Source: Megachile rotundata
Taxonomy: Eukaryota; Arthropoda; Insecta; Hymenoptera; Megachilidae
Assembly (NCBI RefSeq): GCF_050947335.1
Contig: NW_027473490.1
Coordinates: 214,015 to 278,014 of the forward strand
Length of the DNA: 64,000 nucleotides
Direction: 5' to 3'
Shown here piece after piece: positions 48,405 through 62,798 of this stretch. Made by a program: the position numbers and the translations under genes. The stretch's first letter is position 1. Every line of letters starts with the position of its first letter. The notes under the pieces were generated by a model that worked only from the letters and a program-made list of their open reading frames with translations, had not been told where the DNA came from and searched no databases.

Positions 48405-50905
48405 CTAGTTATTTTAAGTTATCCTATCTGAGCATAATTCGACACCACAATGAACAATTTTGCTCGTTTTACACGAATTATGCTCATTTTCGCACGATTC
48501 GGCCTCTAATTCGCACATATCCGCTGTAATTCGACTCTGTACTATCTAGTTATGTTAAGTTATCGTAACTGAGCACAATTCGACACCACAATGAACAATT
48601 TTGCTCGTAATGAACGAATTATGCCCATTTTCGCACGATTCAGCCTCTAATTCGCACATATCCGCTGTAATTCGACTCTGTACTATCTAGTTATGTTAAG
48701 TTATCGTAACTGAGCACAATTCGACACCACAATGAACAATTTTGCTCGTTTTGCACGAATTTTGCTCGTTTTGAACGAATTTTGCTCATTTTCGAACGAT
48801 TCAGCCTCTAATTCGCACATATCCGCTGTAATTCGACTCTGTACTATCTAGTTATGTTAAGTTATCCTATCTGAGCACAATTCGACACCACAATGAACAA
48901 TTTTGCTCGTAATGAACGAATTATGCTCATTTTCGCACGATTCAACCTCTAATTCGCACATATCCGCTGTAATTCGACTCTGTACTATCTAGTTATGTTA
49001 AGTTATCGTAACTGAGCACAATTCGACACCACAATGAACAATTTTGCACGTTTTGCACGAATTATGCTCATTTTCGCAAGATTCAGCCTCTAATTCGCAC
49101 ATATCCGCTGTAATTCGACTCTGTACTATCCAGTCATGTTAAGTTATCGTAACTGAGCACAATTCAACACCACAATTAACAATTTTGCTCGTTTTGAACG
49201 AATTATGCTCATTTTCGCACGATTCAGCCTCTAATTCGCACATATCCGCTGTAATTCGACTCTGTACTATCTAGTTATGTTAAGTTATCCTGTCTGAGCA
49301 CAATTCAACACCATAATGAACAATTTTGCTCGTTTTGCACGAATTTTGCTCCTTTTGAACGAATTTTGCTCATTTTCGAACGATTCAGCCTCTAATTCGC
49401 ACATATCCGCTGTAATTCGACTCTGTACTATCTAGTCATGTTAAGTTATCGTAACTGAGCACAATTCAACACCACAATGAACAATTTTGCTCGTTTTGAA
49501 CGAATTATGCTCATTTTCGCACGATTCAGCCTCTAATTCGCACATATCCGTTGTAATTTGACTCTGTACTATCTAGTCATGTTAAGTTATCGTAACTGAG
49601 CACAATTCAACACCACAATGAACAATTTTGCTCGTTTTGCACGAATTTTGCTCATTTTCGAACGATTCAGCCCCTAATTCGCACATATCCGCTGTATTTC
49701 GACTCTGTACTATCTAGTTATGTTAAGTTATCCTATCTGAGCACAATTCGACACCACAATGAACAATTTTGCTCGTTTTGCACGAATTATGCTCATTTTC
49801 GCACGATTCAGCCTCTAATTCGCACATATCCGCTGTAATTCGACTCTGTACTATCTAGTTATGTTAAGTTATCGTAACTGAGCACAATTCGACACCACAA
49901 TGAACAATTTTGCTCGTAATGAACGAATTATGCTCATTTTCGCACGATTCAGCCTCTAATTCGCACATATCCGCTGTAATTCGACTCTGTACTATCTAGT
50001 TATGTTAAGTAATCGTAACTGAGCACAATTCGACACCACAATGAACAATTTTGCTCCTAATGAACGAATTATGCTCATTTTCGCACGATTCAGCCTCTAA
50101 TTCGCACATATCCGCTGTAATTCGACTCTGTACTATCTAGTTATGTTAAGTTATCGTAACTGAGCACAATTCGACACCACAATGAACAATTTTGCTCGTT
50201 TTGCACGAATTTTGCTCGTTTTGAACGAATTTTGCTCATTTTCGAACGATTCAGCCTCTAATTCTCACATATCCGCTGTAATTCGACTCTGTACTATCTA
50301 GTTATGTTAAGTTATCCTATCTGAGCACAATTCAACACCACAATGAACAATTTTGCTCGTTTTGCACGAATTTTGCTCGTTTTGAACGAATTTTGCTCAT
50401 TTTCGATCGATTCAGCCCCTAATTCGCACATATCCGCTGTGTTTCGACTCTGTACTATCTAGTTATTTTAAGTTATCCTATCTGAGCACAATTCGACACC
50501 ACAATGAACAATTTTGCTCGTTTTACACGAATTATGCTCATTTTCGCACGATTCGGCCTCTAATTCGCACATATCCGCTGCAATTCGACTCTGTACTATC
50601 TAGTTATGTTAAGTTATCGTAACTGAGCACAATTCGACACCACAATGAACAATTTTGCTCGTTTTGCACGAATTATGCTCATTTTCGCACGATTCAGCCT
50701 CTAATTCGCACATATCCGCTGTAATTCGACTCTGTACTATCGAGTTATGTTAAGTTATCGTAACTGAGCACAATTCGACACCACAATGAACAATTTTGCT
50801 CGTTTTGCACGAATTTTGCTCGTTTTGAACGAATTTTGCTCATTTTCGAACGATTCAGCCTCTAATTCGCACATATCCGCTGTAATTCGACTCTGTACTA
50901 TCTAG
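48405..50905 (+). repeat. Dispersed duplicate of 36,866-39,365
   Basis: It matches at a shift of 11,539 bp. At its left edge, CGGCC monomers follow each other with mixed 3' ends, which marks a junction. After 50,905 the GGATTG monomer and its neighbour, about 302 bp, are missing relative to 39.4 kb. Confidence 0.83.
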
Positions 50906-53900
50906 TCATGTTAAGTTATCGTAACTGAGCACAATTCAACACCACAATGAACAATTTTGCTCGTTTTGAACGAATTATGCTCATTTTCGCACGATTCAGC
51001 CTCTAATTCGCACATATCCGTTGTAATTTGACTCTGTACTATCTAGTCATGTTAAGTTATCGTAACTGAGCACAATTCAACACCACAATGAACAATTTTG
51101 CTCGTTTTGCACGAATTTTGCTCGTTTTGAACGAATTTTGCTCATTTTCGAACGATTCAGCCTCTAATTCGTACATATCCGCTGTATTTCGACTCTGTAC
51201 TATCTAGTTATGTTAAGTTATCCTATCTGAGCACAATTCGACACCACAGTGAACAATTTTGCTCGTTTTGCACGAATTATGCTCATTTTCGCACGATTCA
51301 GCCTCTAATTCGCACATATCCGCTGTAATTCGACTCTGTACTATCTAGTTATGTTAAGTTATCGTAACTGAGCACAATTCGACACCACAATGAACAATTT
51401 TGCTCGTAATGAACGAATTATGCTCATTTTCGCACGATTCAGCCTCTATTTCGCACATATCCGCTGTAATTCGACTCTGTACTATCTAGTTATGTTAAGT
51501 TATCGTAACTGAGCACAATTCGACACCACAATGAACAATTTTGCTCGTAATGAACGAATTATGCTCATTTTCGCACGATTCAGCCTCTAATTCGCACATA
51601 TCCGCTGTAATTCGACTCTGTAGTATCTAGTTATGTTAAGTTATCCTATCTGAGCACAATTCAACACCACAATGAACAATTTTGCTCGTTTTGCACGAAT
51701 TTTGCTCGTTTTGCACGAATTATGCTCATTTTCGCACGATTCAGCCTCTAATTCGCACATATCCGCTGTAATTCGACTCTGTACTATCTAGTTATGTTAA
51801 GTTATCCTATCTGAGCACAATTCAACACCACAATGAACAATTTTGCTCGTTTTGCACGAATTATGCTCATTTTCGCACGATTCAGCCTCTAATTCGCACA
51901 TATCCGCTGTAATTCGACTCTGTACTATCTAGTTATGTTAAGTTATCCTATCTGAGCACAATTCAACACCACAATGAACAATTTTGCTCGTTTTGCACGA
52001 ATTATGCTCATGTTCGCACGATTCAGCCTCTAATTCGCACATATCCGCTGTAATTCGACTCTGTAGTATCTAGTTATGTTAAGTTATCCTATCTGAGCAC
52101 AATTCAACACCACAATGAACAATTTTGCTCGTTTTGCACGAATTATGCTCATTTTCGCACGATTCAGCCTCTAATTCGCACATATCCGCTGTAATTCGAC
52201 TCTGTACTATCCAGTCATGTTAAGTTATCGTAACTGAGCACAATTCAACACCACAATGAACAATTTTGCTCATTTTGCACGAGTTATGCTCATTTTCGCA
52301 CGATTCAGCCTCTAATTCGCACATATACGCTGTAATTCGACTCTGTACTCTCTAGTTATGTTAAGTTATCCTATCTGAGCACAATTCAACACCACAATGA
52401 ACAATTTTGCTCGTTTTGCACGAATTATGCTCATGTTCGAACGATTCAGCCTCTAATTCGCACATATCCGCTGTAATTCGACTCTGTACTATCTAGTCAT
52501 GTTAAGTTATCGTAACTGAGCACAATTCAACACCACAATGAACAATTTTGCTCGTTTTGAACGAATTATGCTCATTTTCGCACGATTCAGCCTCTAATTC
52601 GCACATATCCGCTGTAATTCGACTCTGTACTATCTAGTTATGTTAAGTTATCGTAACTGAGCACAATTCGACACCACAATGAACAATTTTGCTCGTTTTG
52701 CACGAATTATGCTCATTTTCGCACGATTCAGCCTCTAATTCGCACATATCCGCTGTAATTCGACTCTGTACTATCCAGTCATGTTAAGTTATCGTAACTG
52801 AGCACAATTCAACACCACAATGAACAATTTTGCTCGTTTTGAACGAATTATGCTCATTTTCGCACGATTCAGCCTCTAATTCGCACATATCCGCTGTAAT
52901 TTGACTCTGTACTATCTAGTCATGTAAAGTTATCCTATCTGAGCACAATTCAACACCACAATGAACAATTTTGCTCGTTTTGCACGAATTTTGCTCGTTT
53001 TGAACGAATTTTGCTCATTTTCGAACGATTCAGCCTCTAATTCGCACATATCCGCTGTATTTCGACTCTGTACTATCTAGTTATGTTAAGTTATCCTATC
53101 TGAGCACAATTCGACACCACAATGAACAATTTTGCTCGTTTTGCACGAATTATGCTCATTTTCGCACGATACAGCCTCTAATTCGCACATATCCGCTGTA
53201 ATTCGACTCTGTACTATCTAGTTATGTTATGTTATCGTAACTGAGCACAATTCGACACCACAATGAACAATTTTGCTCGTAATGAACGAATTATGCTCAT
53301 TTTCGCACGATTCAGCCTCTATTTCGCACATATCCGCTGTAATTCGACTCTGTACTATCTAGTTATGTTAAGTTATCGTAACTGAGCACAATTCGACACC
53401 ACAATGAACAATTTTGCTCGTAATGAACGAATTATGCTCATTTTCGCACGATTCAGCCTCTAATTCGCACATATCCGCTGTAATTCGAGTCTGTAGTATC
53501 TAGTTATGTTAAGTTATCCTATCTGAGCACAATTCAACACCACAATGAACAATTTTGCTCGTTTTGCACGAATTTTGCTCGTTTTGAACGAATTTTGCTC
53601 ATTTTCGAACGATTCAGCCTCTAATTCGCACATATCCGCTGTAATTCGACTCTGTACTATCTAGTCATGTTAAGTTATCGTAACTGAGCACAATTCAACA
53701 CCACAATGAACAATTTTGCTCGTTTTGAACGAATTATGCTCATTTTCGCACGATTCAGCCTCTAATTCGCACATATCCGTTGTAATTTGACTCTGTACTA
53801 TCTAGTCATGTTAAGTTATCGTAACTGAGCACAATTCAACACCACAATGAACAATTTTGCTCGTTTTGCACGAATTTTGCTCGTTTTGAACGAATTTTGC

Positions 53901-54146
53901 TCATTTTCGAACGATTCAGCCTCTAATTCGCACATATCCGCTGTATTTCGACTCTGTACTATCTAGTTATGTTAAGTTATCCTATCTGAGCACAATTCGA
54001 CACCACAGTGAACAATTTTGCTCGTTTTGCACGAATTATGCTCATTTTCGCACGATTCAGCCTCTAATTCGCACATATCCGCTGTAATTCGACTCTGTAC
54101 TATCTAGTTATGTTAAGTTATCGTAACTGAGCACAATTCGACACCA

Positions 54147-54730
54147 CAATGAACAATTTTGCTCGTAATGAACGAATTATGCTCATTTTCGCACGATTCA
54201 GCCTCTATTTCGCACATATCCGCTGTAATTCGACTCTGTACTATCTAGTTATGTTAAGTTATCGTAACTGAGCACAATTCGACACCACAATGAACAATTT
54301 TGCTCGTAATGAACGAATTATGCTCATTTTCGCACGATTCAGCCTCTAATTCGCACATATCCGCTGTAATTCGACTCTGTAGTATCTAGTTATGTTAAGT
54401 TATCCTATCTGAGCACAATTCAACACCACAATGAACAATTTTGCTCGTTTTGCACGAATTTTGCTCGTTTTGCACGAATTATGCTCATTTTCGCACGATT
54501 CAGCCTCTAATTCGCACATATCCGCTGTAATTCGACTCTGTACTATCTAGTTATGTTAAGTTATCCTATCTGAGCACAATTCAACACCACAATGAACAAT
54601 TTTGCTCGTTTTGCACGAATTATGCTCATTTTCGCACGATTCAGCCTCTAATTCGCACATATCCGCTGTAATTCGACTCTGTACTATCTAGTTATGTTAA
54701 GTTATCCTATCTGAGCACAATTCAACACCA
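54147..54730 (+). repeat. 584-bp tandem duplication, copy 1
   Basis: Four monomers (three short, one long) including the CTATTTCG and GTAGTATC types are repeated immediately downstream at a shift of 584 bp. No difference was noticed. Boundaries are approximate because the flanks share the CACCACAATG...GCTCG stretch. Confidence 0.87.
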
Positions 54731-55314
54731 CAATGAACAATTTTGCTCGTAATGAACGAATTATGCTCATTTTCGCACGATTCAGCCTCTATTTCGCACA
54801 TATCCGCTGTAATTCGACTCTGTACTATCTAGTTATGTTAAGTTATCGTAACTGAGCACAATTCGACACCACAATGAACAATTTTGCTCGTAATGAACGA
54901 ATTATGCTCATTTTCGCACGATTCAGCCTCTAATTCGCACATATCCGCTGTAATTCGACTCTGTAGTATCTAGTTATGTTAAGTTATCCTATCTGAGCAC
55001 AATTCAACACCACAATGAACAATTTTGCTCGTTTTGCACGAATTTTGCTCGTTTTGCACGAATTATGCTCATTTTCGCACGATTCAGCCTCTAATTCGCA
55101 CATATCCGCTGTAATTCGACTCTGTACTATCTAGTTATGTTAAGTTATCCTATCTGAGCACAATTCAACACCACAATGAACAATTTTGCTCGTTTTGCAC
55201 GAATTATGCTCATTTTCGCACGATTCAGCCTCTAATTCGCACATATCCGCTGTAATTCGACTCTGTACTATCTAGTTATGTTAAGTTATCCTATCTGAGC
55301 ACAATTCAACACCA
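54731..55314 (+). repeat. 584-bp tandem duplication, copy 2
   Basis: This second copy begins with a hybrid that pairs CAACACC with GCTCGTAATG, an unusual combination that marks the junction. The same four monomers follow. The duplication also explains why the CATATACGC monomers of the 52.3-kb and 55.7-kb cassettes are 3,343 bp apart, while the CACAGTGAAC monomers are only 2,759 bp apart. Confidence 0.85.
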
Positions 55315-58300
55315 CAATGAACAATTTTGCTCGTTTTGCACGAATTATGCTCATGTTCGCACGATTCAGCCTCTAATTCGCACATATCCGCTGTAATTCG
55401 ACTCTGTAGTATCTAGTTATGTTAAGTTATCCTATCTGAGCACAATTCAACACCACAATGAACAATTTTGCTCGTTTTGCACGAATTATGCTCATTTTCG
55501 CACGATTCAGCCTCTAATTCGCACATATCCGCTGTAATTCGACTCTGTACTATCCAGTCATGTTAAGTTATCGTAACTGAGCACAATTCAACACCACAAT
55601 GAACAATTTTGCTCATTTTGCACGAATTATGCTCATTTTCGCACGATTCAGCCTCTAATTCGCACATATACGCTGTAATTCGACTCTGTACTCTCTAGTT
55701 ATGTTAAGTTATCCTATCTGAGCACAATTCAACACCACAATGAACAATTTTGCTCGTTTTGCACGAATTATGCTCATGTTCGAACGATTCAGCCTCTAAT
55801 TCGCACATATCCGCTGTAATTCGACTCTGTACTATCTAGTCATGTTAAGTTATCGTAACTGAGCACAATTCAACACCACAATGAACAATTTTGCTCGTTT
55901 TGAACGAATTATGCTCATTTTCGCACGATTCAGCCTCTAATTCGCACATATCCGCTGTAATTCGACTCTGTACTATCTAGTTATGTTAAGCTATCGTAAC
56001 TGAGCACAATTCGACACCACAATGAACAATTTTGCTCGTTTTGCACGAGTTATGCTCATTTTCGCACGATTCAGCCTCTAATTCGCACATATCCGCTGTA
56101 ATTCGAATCTGTACTATCCAGTCATGTTAAGTTATCGTAACTGAGCACAATTCAACACCACAATGAACAATTTTGCTCGTTTTGAACGAATTATGCTCAT
56201 TTTCGCACGATTCAGCCTCTAATTCGCACATATCCGCTGTAATTCGACTCTGTACTATCTAGTTATGTTAAGTTATCCTGTCTGAGCACAATTCAACACC
56301 ACAATGAACAATTTTGCTCGTTTTGCACGAATTTTGCTCGTTTTGAACGAATTTTGCTCATTTTCGAACGATTCAGCCTCTAATTCGCACATATCCGCTG
56401 TAATTCGACTCTGTACTATCTAGTCATTTTAAGTTATCGTAACTGAGCACAATTCAACACCACAATGAACAATTTTGCTCGTTTTGAACGAATTATGCTC
56501 ATTTTCGCACGATTCAGCCTCTAATTCGCACATATCCGTTGTAATTTGACTCTGTACTATCTAGTCATGTAAAGTTATCGTAACTGAGCACAATTCAACA
56601 CCACAATGAACAATTTTGCTCGTTTTGCACGAACTTTGCTCGTTTTGAACGAATTTTGCTCATTTTCGAACGATTCAGCCTCTAATTCGCACATATCCGC
56701 TGTATTTCGACTCTGTACTATCTAGTTATGTTAAGTTATCCTATCTGAGCACAATTCGACACCACAATGAACAATTTTGCTCGTTTTGCACGAATTATGC
56801 TCATTTTCGCACGATTCAGCCTCTAATTCGCACATATCCGCTGTAATTCGACTCTGTACTATCTAGTTATGTTAAGTTATCGTAACTGAGCACAATTCGA
56901 CACCACAATGAACAATTTTGCTCGTAATGAACGAATTATGCTCATTTTCGCACGATTCAGCCTCTATTTCGCACATATCCGCTGTAATTCGACTCTGTAC
57001 TATCTAGTTATGTTAAGTTATCGTAACTGAGCACAATTCGACACCACAATGAACAATTTTGCTCGTAATGAACGAATTATGCTCATTTTCGCACGATTCA
57101 GCCTCTAATTCGCACATATCCGCTGTAATTCGAGTCTGTAGTATCTAGTTATGTTAAGTTATCCTATCTGAGCACAATTCAACACCACAATGAACAATTT
57201 TGCTCGTTTTGCACGAATTTTGCTCGTTTTGAACGAATTTTGCTCATTTTCGAACGATTCAGCCTCTAATTCGCACATATCCGCTGTAATTCGACTCTGT
57301 ACTATCTAGTCATTTTAATTTATCGTAACTGAGCACAATTCAACACCACAATGAACAATTTTGCTCGTTTTGAACGAATTATGCTCATTTTCGCACGATT
57401 CAGCCTCTAATTCGCACATATCCGCTGTAATTTGACTCTGTACTATCTAGGCATGTTAAGTTATCGTAACTGAGCACAATTCAACACCACAATGAACAAT
57501 TTTGCTCGTTTTGAACGAATTATGCTCATTTTCGCACGATTCAGCCTCTAATTCGCACATATCCGTTGTAATTTGACTCTGTACTATCTAGTCATGTTAA
57601 GTTATCGTAACTGAGCACAATTCAACACCACAATGAACAATTTTGCTCGTTTTGCACGAATTTTGCTCGTTTTGAACGAATTTTGCACATTTTCGAACGA
57701 TTCAGCCTCTAATTCGCACATATCCGCTGTATTTCGACTCTGTACTGTCTAGTTATGTTAAGTTATCCTATCTGAGCACAATTCGACACCACAATGAACA
57801 ATTTTGCTCGTTTTGCACGAATTATGCTCATTTTCGCACGATTCAGCCTCTAATTCGCACATATCCGCTGTAATTCGACTCTGTACTGTCTAGTTATGTT
57901 AAGTTATCGTAACTGAGCACAATTCGACACCACAATGAACAATTTTGCTCGTTTTGAATGAATTATGCTCATTTTCGCACGATTCAGCCTCTCATTCGCA
58001 CATATCCGCTGTAATTCGACTCTGTAATATCTAGGCATGTTAAGTTATCGTAACTGAGCACAATTCAACACCACAATGAACAATTTTGCTCGTTTTGCAC
58101 GAATTTTGCTCGTTTTGAACGAATTTTGCTCATTTTCGAACGATTCAGCCTCTAATTCGCACATATCCGCTGTATTTCGACTCTGTACTATCTAGTTATG
58201 TTAAGTTATCCTATCTGAGCACAATTCGACACCACAATGAACAATTTTGCTCGTTTTGCACGAATTATGCTCATTTTCGCACGATTCAGCCTCTAATTCG

Positions 58301-58871
58301 CACATATCCGCTGTAATTCGACTCTGTACTATCTAGTTATGTTAAGTTATCCTATCTGAGCACAATTCAACACCACAATGAACAATTTTGCTCGTTTTGC
58401 ACGAATTATGCTCATTTTCGCACGATTCAGCCTCTAATTCGCACATATCCGCTGTAATTCGACACTGTACTATCTAGTTATGTTAAGTTATCGTAACTGA
58501 GCACAATTCGACACCACAATGAACAATTTTGCTCGTAATGAACGAATTATGCTCATTTTCGCACGATTCAGCCTCTAATTCGCACATATCCGCTGTAATT
58601 CGACTCTGTACTATCTAGTTATGTTAAGTTATCCTATCTGAGCACAATTCAACACCACAATGAACAATTTTGCTCGTTTTGCACGAATTTTGCTCGTTTT
58701 GAACGAATTTTGCTCATTTTCGAACGATTCAGCCCCTAATTCGCACATATCCGCTGTATTTCGACTCTGTACAATCTAGTTATTTTAAGTTATCCTATCT
58801 GAGCATAATTCGACACCACAATGAACAATTTTGCTCGTTTTACACGAATTATGCTCATTTTCGCACGATTC
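55041..58871 (+). repeat. Right-hand duplicated block, copy 1 (partner 59,411-62,798)
   Basis: The first part, 55,041-56,809, matches 59,411-61,179 at a shift of 4,370 bp; the second part, from about 57,242, matches at 3,927 bp. Private changes in this copy are AAGCTATCG at about 55,990 and ATTCGAATCTG at about 56,105. The left match starts inside the 20-bp sub-repeat. Confidence 0.87.
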
Positions 58872-59410
58872 GGCCTCTAATTCGCACATATCCGCTGTAA
58901 TTCGACTCTGTACTATCTAGTTAAGTTAAGTTATCGTAACTGAGCACAATTCGACACCACAATGAACAATTTTGCTCGTAATGAACGAATTATGCCCATT
59001 TTCGCACGATTCAGCCTCTAATTCGCACATATCCGCTGTAATTCGACTCTGTACTATCTAGTTATGTTAAGTTATCGTAACTGAGCACAATTCGACACCA
59101 CAATGAACAATTTTGCTCGTTTTGCACGAATTTTGCTCGTTTTGAACGAATTTTGCTCATTTTCGAACGATTCAGCCTCTAATTCGCACATATCCGCTGT
59201 AATTCGACTCTGTACTATCTAGTTATGTTAAGTTATCCTATCTGAGCACAATTCGACACCACAATGAACAATTTTGCTCGTAATGAACGAATTATGCTCA
59301 TTTTCGCACGATTCAACCTCTAATTCGCACATATCCGCTGTAATTCGACTCTGTACTATCTAGTTATGTTAAGTTATCGTAACTGAGCACAATTCGACAC
59401 CACAATGAAC

Positions 59411-62400
59411 AATTTTGCTCGTTTTGCACGAATTATGCTCATTTTCGCACGATTCAGCCTCTAATTCGCACATATCCGCTGTAATTCGACTCTGTACTAT
59501 CTAGTTATGTTAAGTTATCCTATCTGAGCACAATTCAACACCACAATGAACAATTTTGCTCGTTTTGCACGAATTATGCTCATTTTCGCACGATTCAGCC
59601 TCTAATTCGCACATATCCGCTGTAATTCGACTCTGTACTATCTAGTTATGTTAAGTTATCCTATCTGAGCACAATTCAACACCACAATGAACAATTTTGC
59701 TCGTTTTGCACGAATTATGCTCATGTTCGCACGATTCAGCCTCTAATTCGCACATATCCGCTGTAATTCGACTCTGTAGTATCTAGTTATGTTAAGTTAT
59801 CCTATCTGAGCACAATTCAACACCACAATGAACAATTTTGCTCGTTTTGCACGAATTATGCTCATTTTCGCACGATTCAGCCTCTAATTCGCACATATCC
59901 GCTGTAATTCGACTCTGTACTATCCAGTCATGTTAAGTTATCGTAACTGAGCACAATTCAACACCACAATGAACAATTTTGCTCATTTTGCACGAATTAT
60001 GCTCATTTTCGCACGATTCAGCCTCTAATTCGCACATATACGCTGTAATTCGACTCTGTACTCTCTAGTTATGTTAAGTTATCCTATCTGAGCACAATTC
60101 AACACCACAATGAACAATTTTGCTCGTTTTGCACGAATTATGCTCATGTTCGAACGATTCAGCCTCTAATTCGCACATATCCGCTGTAATTCGACTCTGT
60201 ACTATCTAGTCATGTTAAGTTATCGTAACTGAGCACAATTCAACACCACAATGAACAATTTTGCTCGTTTTGAACGAATTATGCTCATTTTCGCACGATT
60301 CAGCCTCTAATTCGCACATATCCGCTGTAATTCGACTCTGTACTATCTAGTTATGTTAAGTTATCGTAACTGAGCACAATTCGACACCACAATGAACAAT
60401 TTTGCTCGTTTTGCACGAGTTATGCTCATTTTCGCACGATTCAGCCTCTAATTCGCACATATCCGCTGTAATTCGACTCTGTACTATCCAGTCATGTTAA
60501 GTTATCGTAACTGAGCACAATTCAACACCACAATGAACAATTTTGCTCGTTTTGAACGAATTATGCTCATTTTCGCACGATTCAGCCTCTAATTCGCACA
60601 TATCCGCTGTAATTCGACTCTGTACTATCTAGTTATGTTAAGTTATCCTGTCTGAGCACAATTCAACACCACAATGAACAATTTTGCTCGTTTTGCACGA
60701 ATTTTGCTCGTTTTGAACGAATTTTGCTCATTTTCGAACGATTCAGCCTCTAATTCGCACATATCCGCTGTAATTCGACTCTGTACTATCTAGTCATTTT
60801 AAGTTATCGTAACTGAGCACAATTCAACACCACAATGAACAATTTTGCTCGTTTTGAACGAATTATGCTCATTTTCGCACGATTCAGCCTCTAATTCGCA
60901 CATATCCGTTGTAATTTGACTCTGTACTATCTAGTCATGTAAAGTTATCGTAACTGAGCACAATTCAACACCACAATGAACAATTTTGCTCGTTTTGCAC
61001 GAACTTTGCTCGTTTTGAACGAATTTTGCTCATTTTCGAACGATTCAGCCTCTAATTCGCACATATCCGCTGTATTTCGACTCTGTACTATCTAGTTATG
61101 TTAAGTTATCCTATCTGAGCACAATTCGACACCACAATGAACAATTTTGCTCGTTTTGCACGAATTATGCTCATTTTCGAACGATTCAGCCTCTAATTCG
61201 CACATATCCGCTGTAATTCGACTCTGTACTATCTAGTCATTTTAATTTATCGTAACTGAGCACAATTCAACACCACAATGAACAATTTTGCTCGTTTTGA
61301 ACGAATTATGCTCATTTTCGCACGATTCAGCCTCTAATTCGCACATATCCGCTGTAATTTGACTCTGTACTATCTAGGCATGTTAAGTTATCGTAACTGA
61401 GCACAATTCAACACCACAATGAACAATTTTGCTCGTTTTGAATGAATTATGCTCATTTTCGCACGATTCAGCCTCTAATTCGCACATATCCGTTGTAATT
61501 TGACTCTGTACTATCTAGTCATGTTAAGTTATCGTAACTGAGCACAATTCAACACCACAATGAACAATTTTGCTCGTTTTGCACGAATTTTGCTCGTTTT
61601 GAACGAATTTTGCACATTTTCGAACGATTCAGCCTCTAATTCGCACATATCCGCTGTATTTCGACTCTGTACTATCTAGTTATGTTAAGTTATCCTATCT
61701 GAGCACAATTCGACACCACAATGAACAATTTTGCTCGTTTTGCACGAATTATGCTCATTTTCGCACGATTCAGCCTCTAATTCGCACATATCCGCTGTAA
61801 TTCGACTCTGTACTGTCTAGTTATGTTAAGTTATCGTAACTGAGCACAATTCGACACCACAATGAACAATTTTGCTCGTTTTGAATGAATTATGCTCATT
61901 TTCGCACGATTCAGCCTCTCATTCGCACATATCCGCTGTAATTCGACTCTGTAATATCTAGGCATGTTAAGTTATCGTAACTGAGCACAATTCAACACCA
62001 CAATGAACAATTTTGCTCGTTTTGCACGAATTTTGCTCGTTTTGAACGAATTTTGCTCATTTTCGAACGATTCAGCCTCTAATTCGCACATATCCGCTGT
62101 ATTTCGACTCTGTACTATCTAGTTATGTTAAGTTATCCTATCTGAGCACAATTCGACACCACAATGAACAATTTTGCTCGTTTTGCACGAATTATGCTCA
62201 TTTTCGCACGATTCAGCCTCTAATTCGCACATATCCGCTGTAATTCGACTCTGTACTATCTAGTTATGTTAAGTTATCCTATCTGAGCACAATTCAACAC
62301 CACAATGAACAATTTTGCTCGTTTTGCACGAATTATGCTCATTTTCGCACGATTCAGCCTCTAATTCGCACATATCCGCTGTAATTCGACACTGTACTAT

Positions 62401-62798
62401 CTAGTTATGTTAAGTTATCGTAACTGAGCACAATTCGACACCACAATGAACAATTTTGCTCGTAATGAACGAATTATGCTCATTTTCGCACGATTCAGCC
62501 TCTAATTCGCACATATCCGCTGTAATTCGACTCTGTACTATCTAGTTATGTTAAGTTATCCTATCTGAGCACAATTCAACACCACAATGAACAATTTTGC
62601 TCGTTTTGCACGAATTTTGCTCGTTTTGAACGAATTTTGCTCATTTTCGAACGATTCAGCCCCTAATTCGCACATATCCGCTGTATTTCGACTCTGTACA
62701 ATCTAGTTATTTTAAGTTATCCTATCTGAGCATAATTCGACACCACAATGAACAATTTTGCTCGTTTTACACGAATTATGCTCATTTTCGCACGATTC
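59411..62798 (+). repeat. Right-hand duplicated block, copy 2 with an internal 443-bp loss
   Basis: It follows 55,041-58,871 except that three monomers (443 bp) are missing, with the junction inside 61,117-61,257. The match stops at 62,799 where the partner has CGGCC and this copy has CAGCAT. The CATATACGC marker is at 60,037 versus 55,667. Confidence 0.86.
61117..61257 (+). repeat. Deletion-junction hybrid monomer
   Basis: The left half is short-type (TTTTGCACGAATTATGCTC) and the right half is long-type (TTTTCGAACG). The shift to the upstream copy changes from 4,370 to 3,927 bp within this unit, so a three-monomer deletion closed here. Exchange between a short and a long monomer in the sub-repeat region explains the hybrid. 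Confidence 0.83.
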
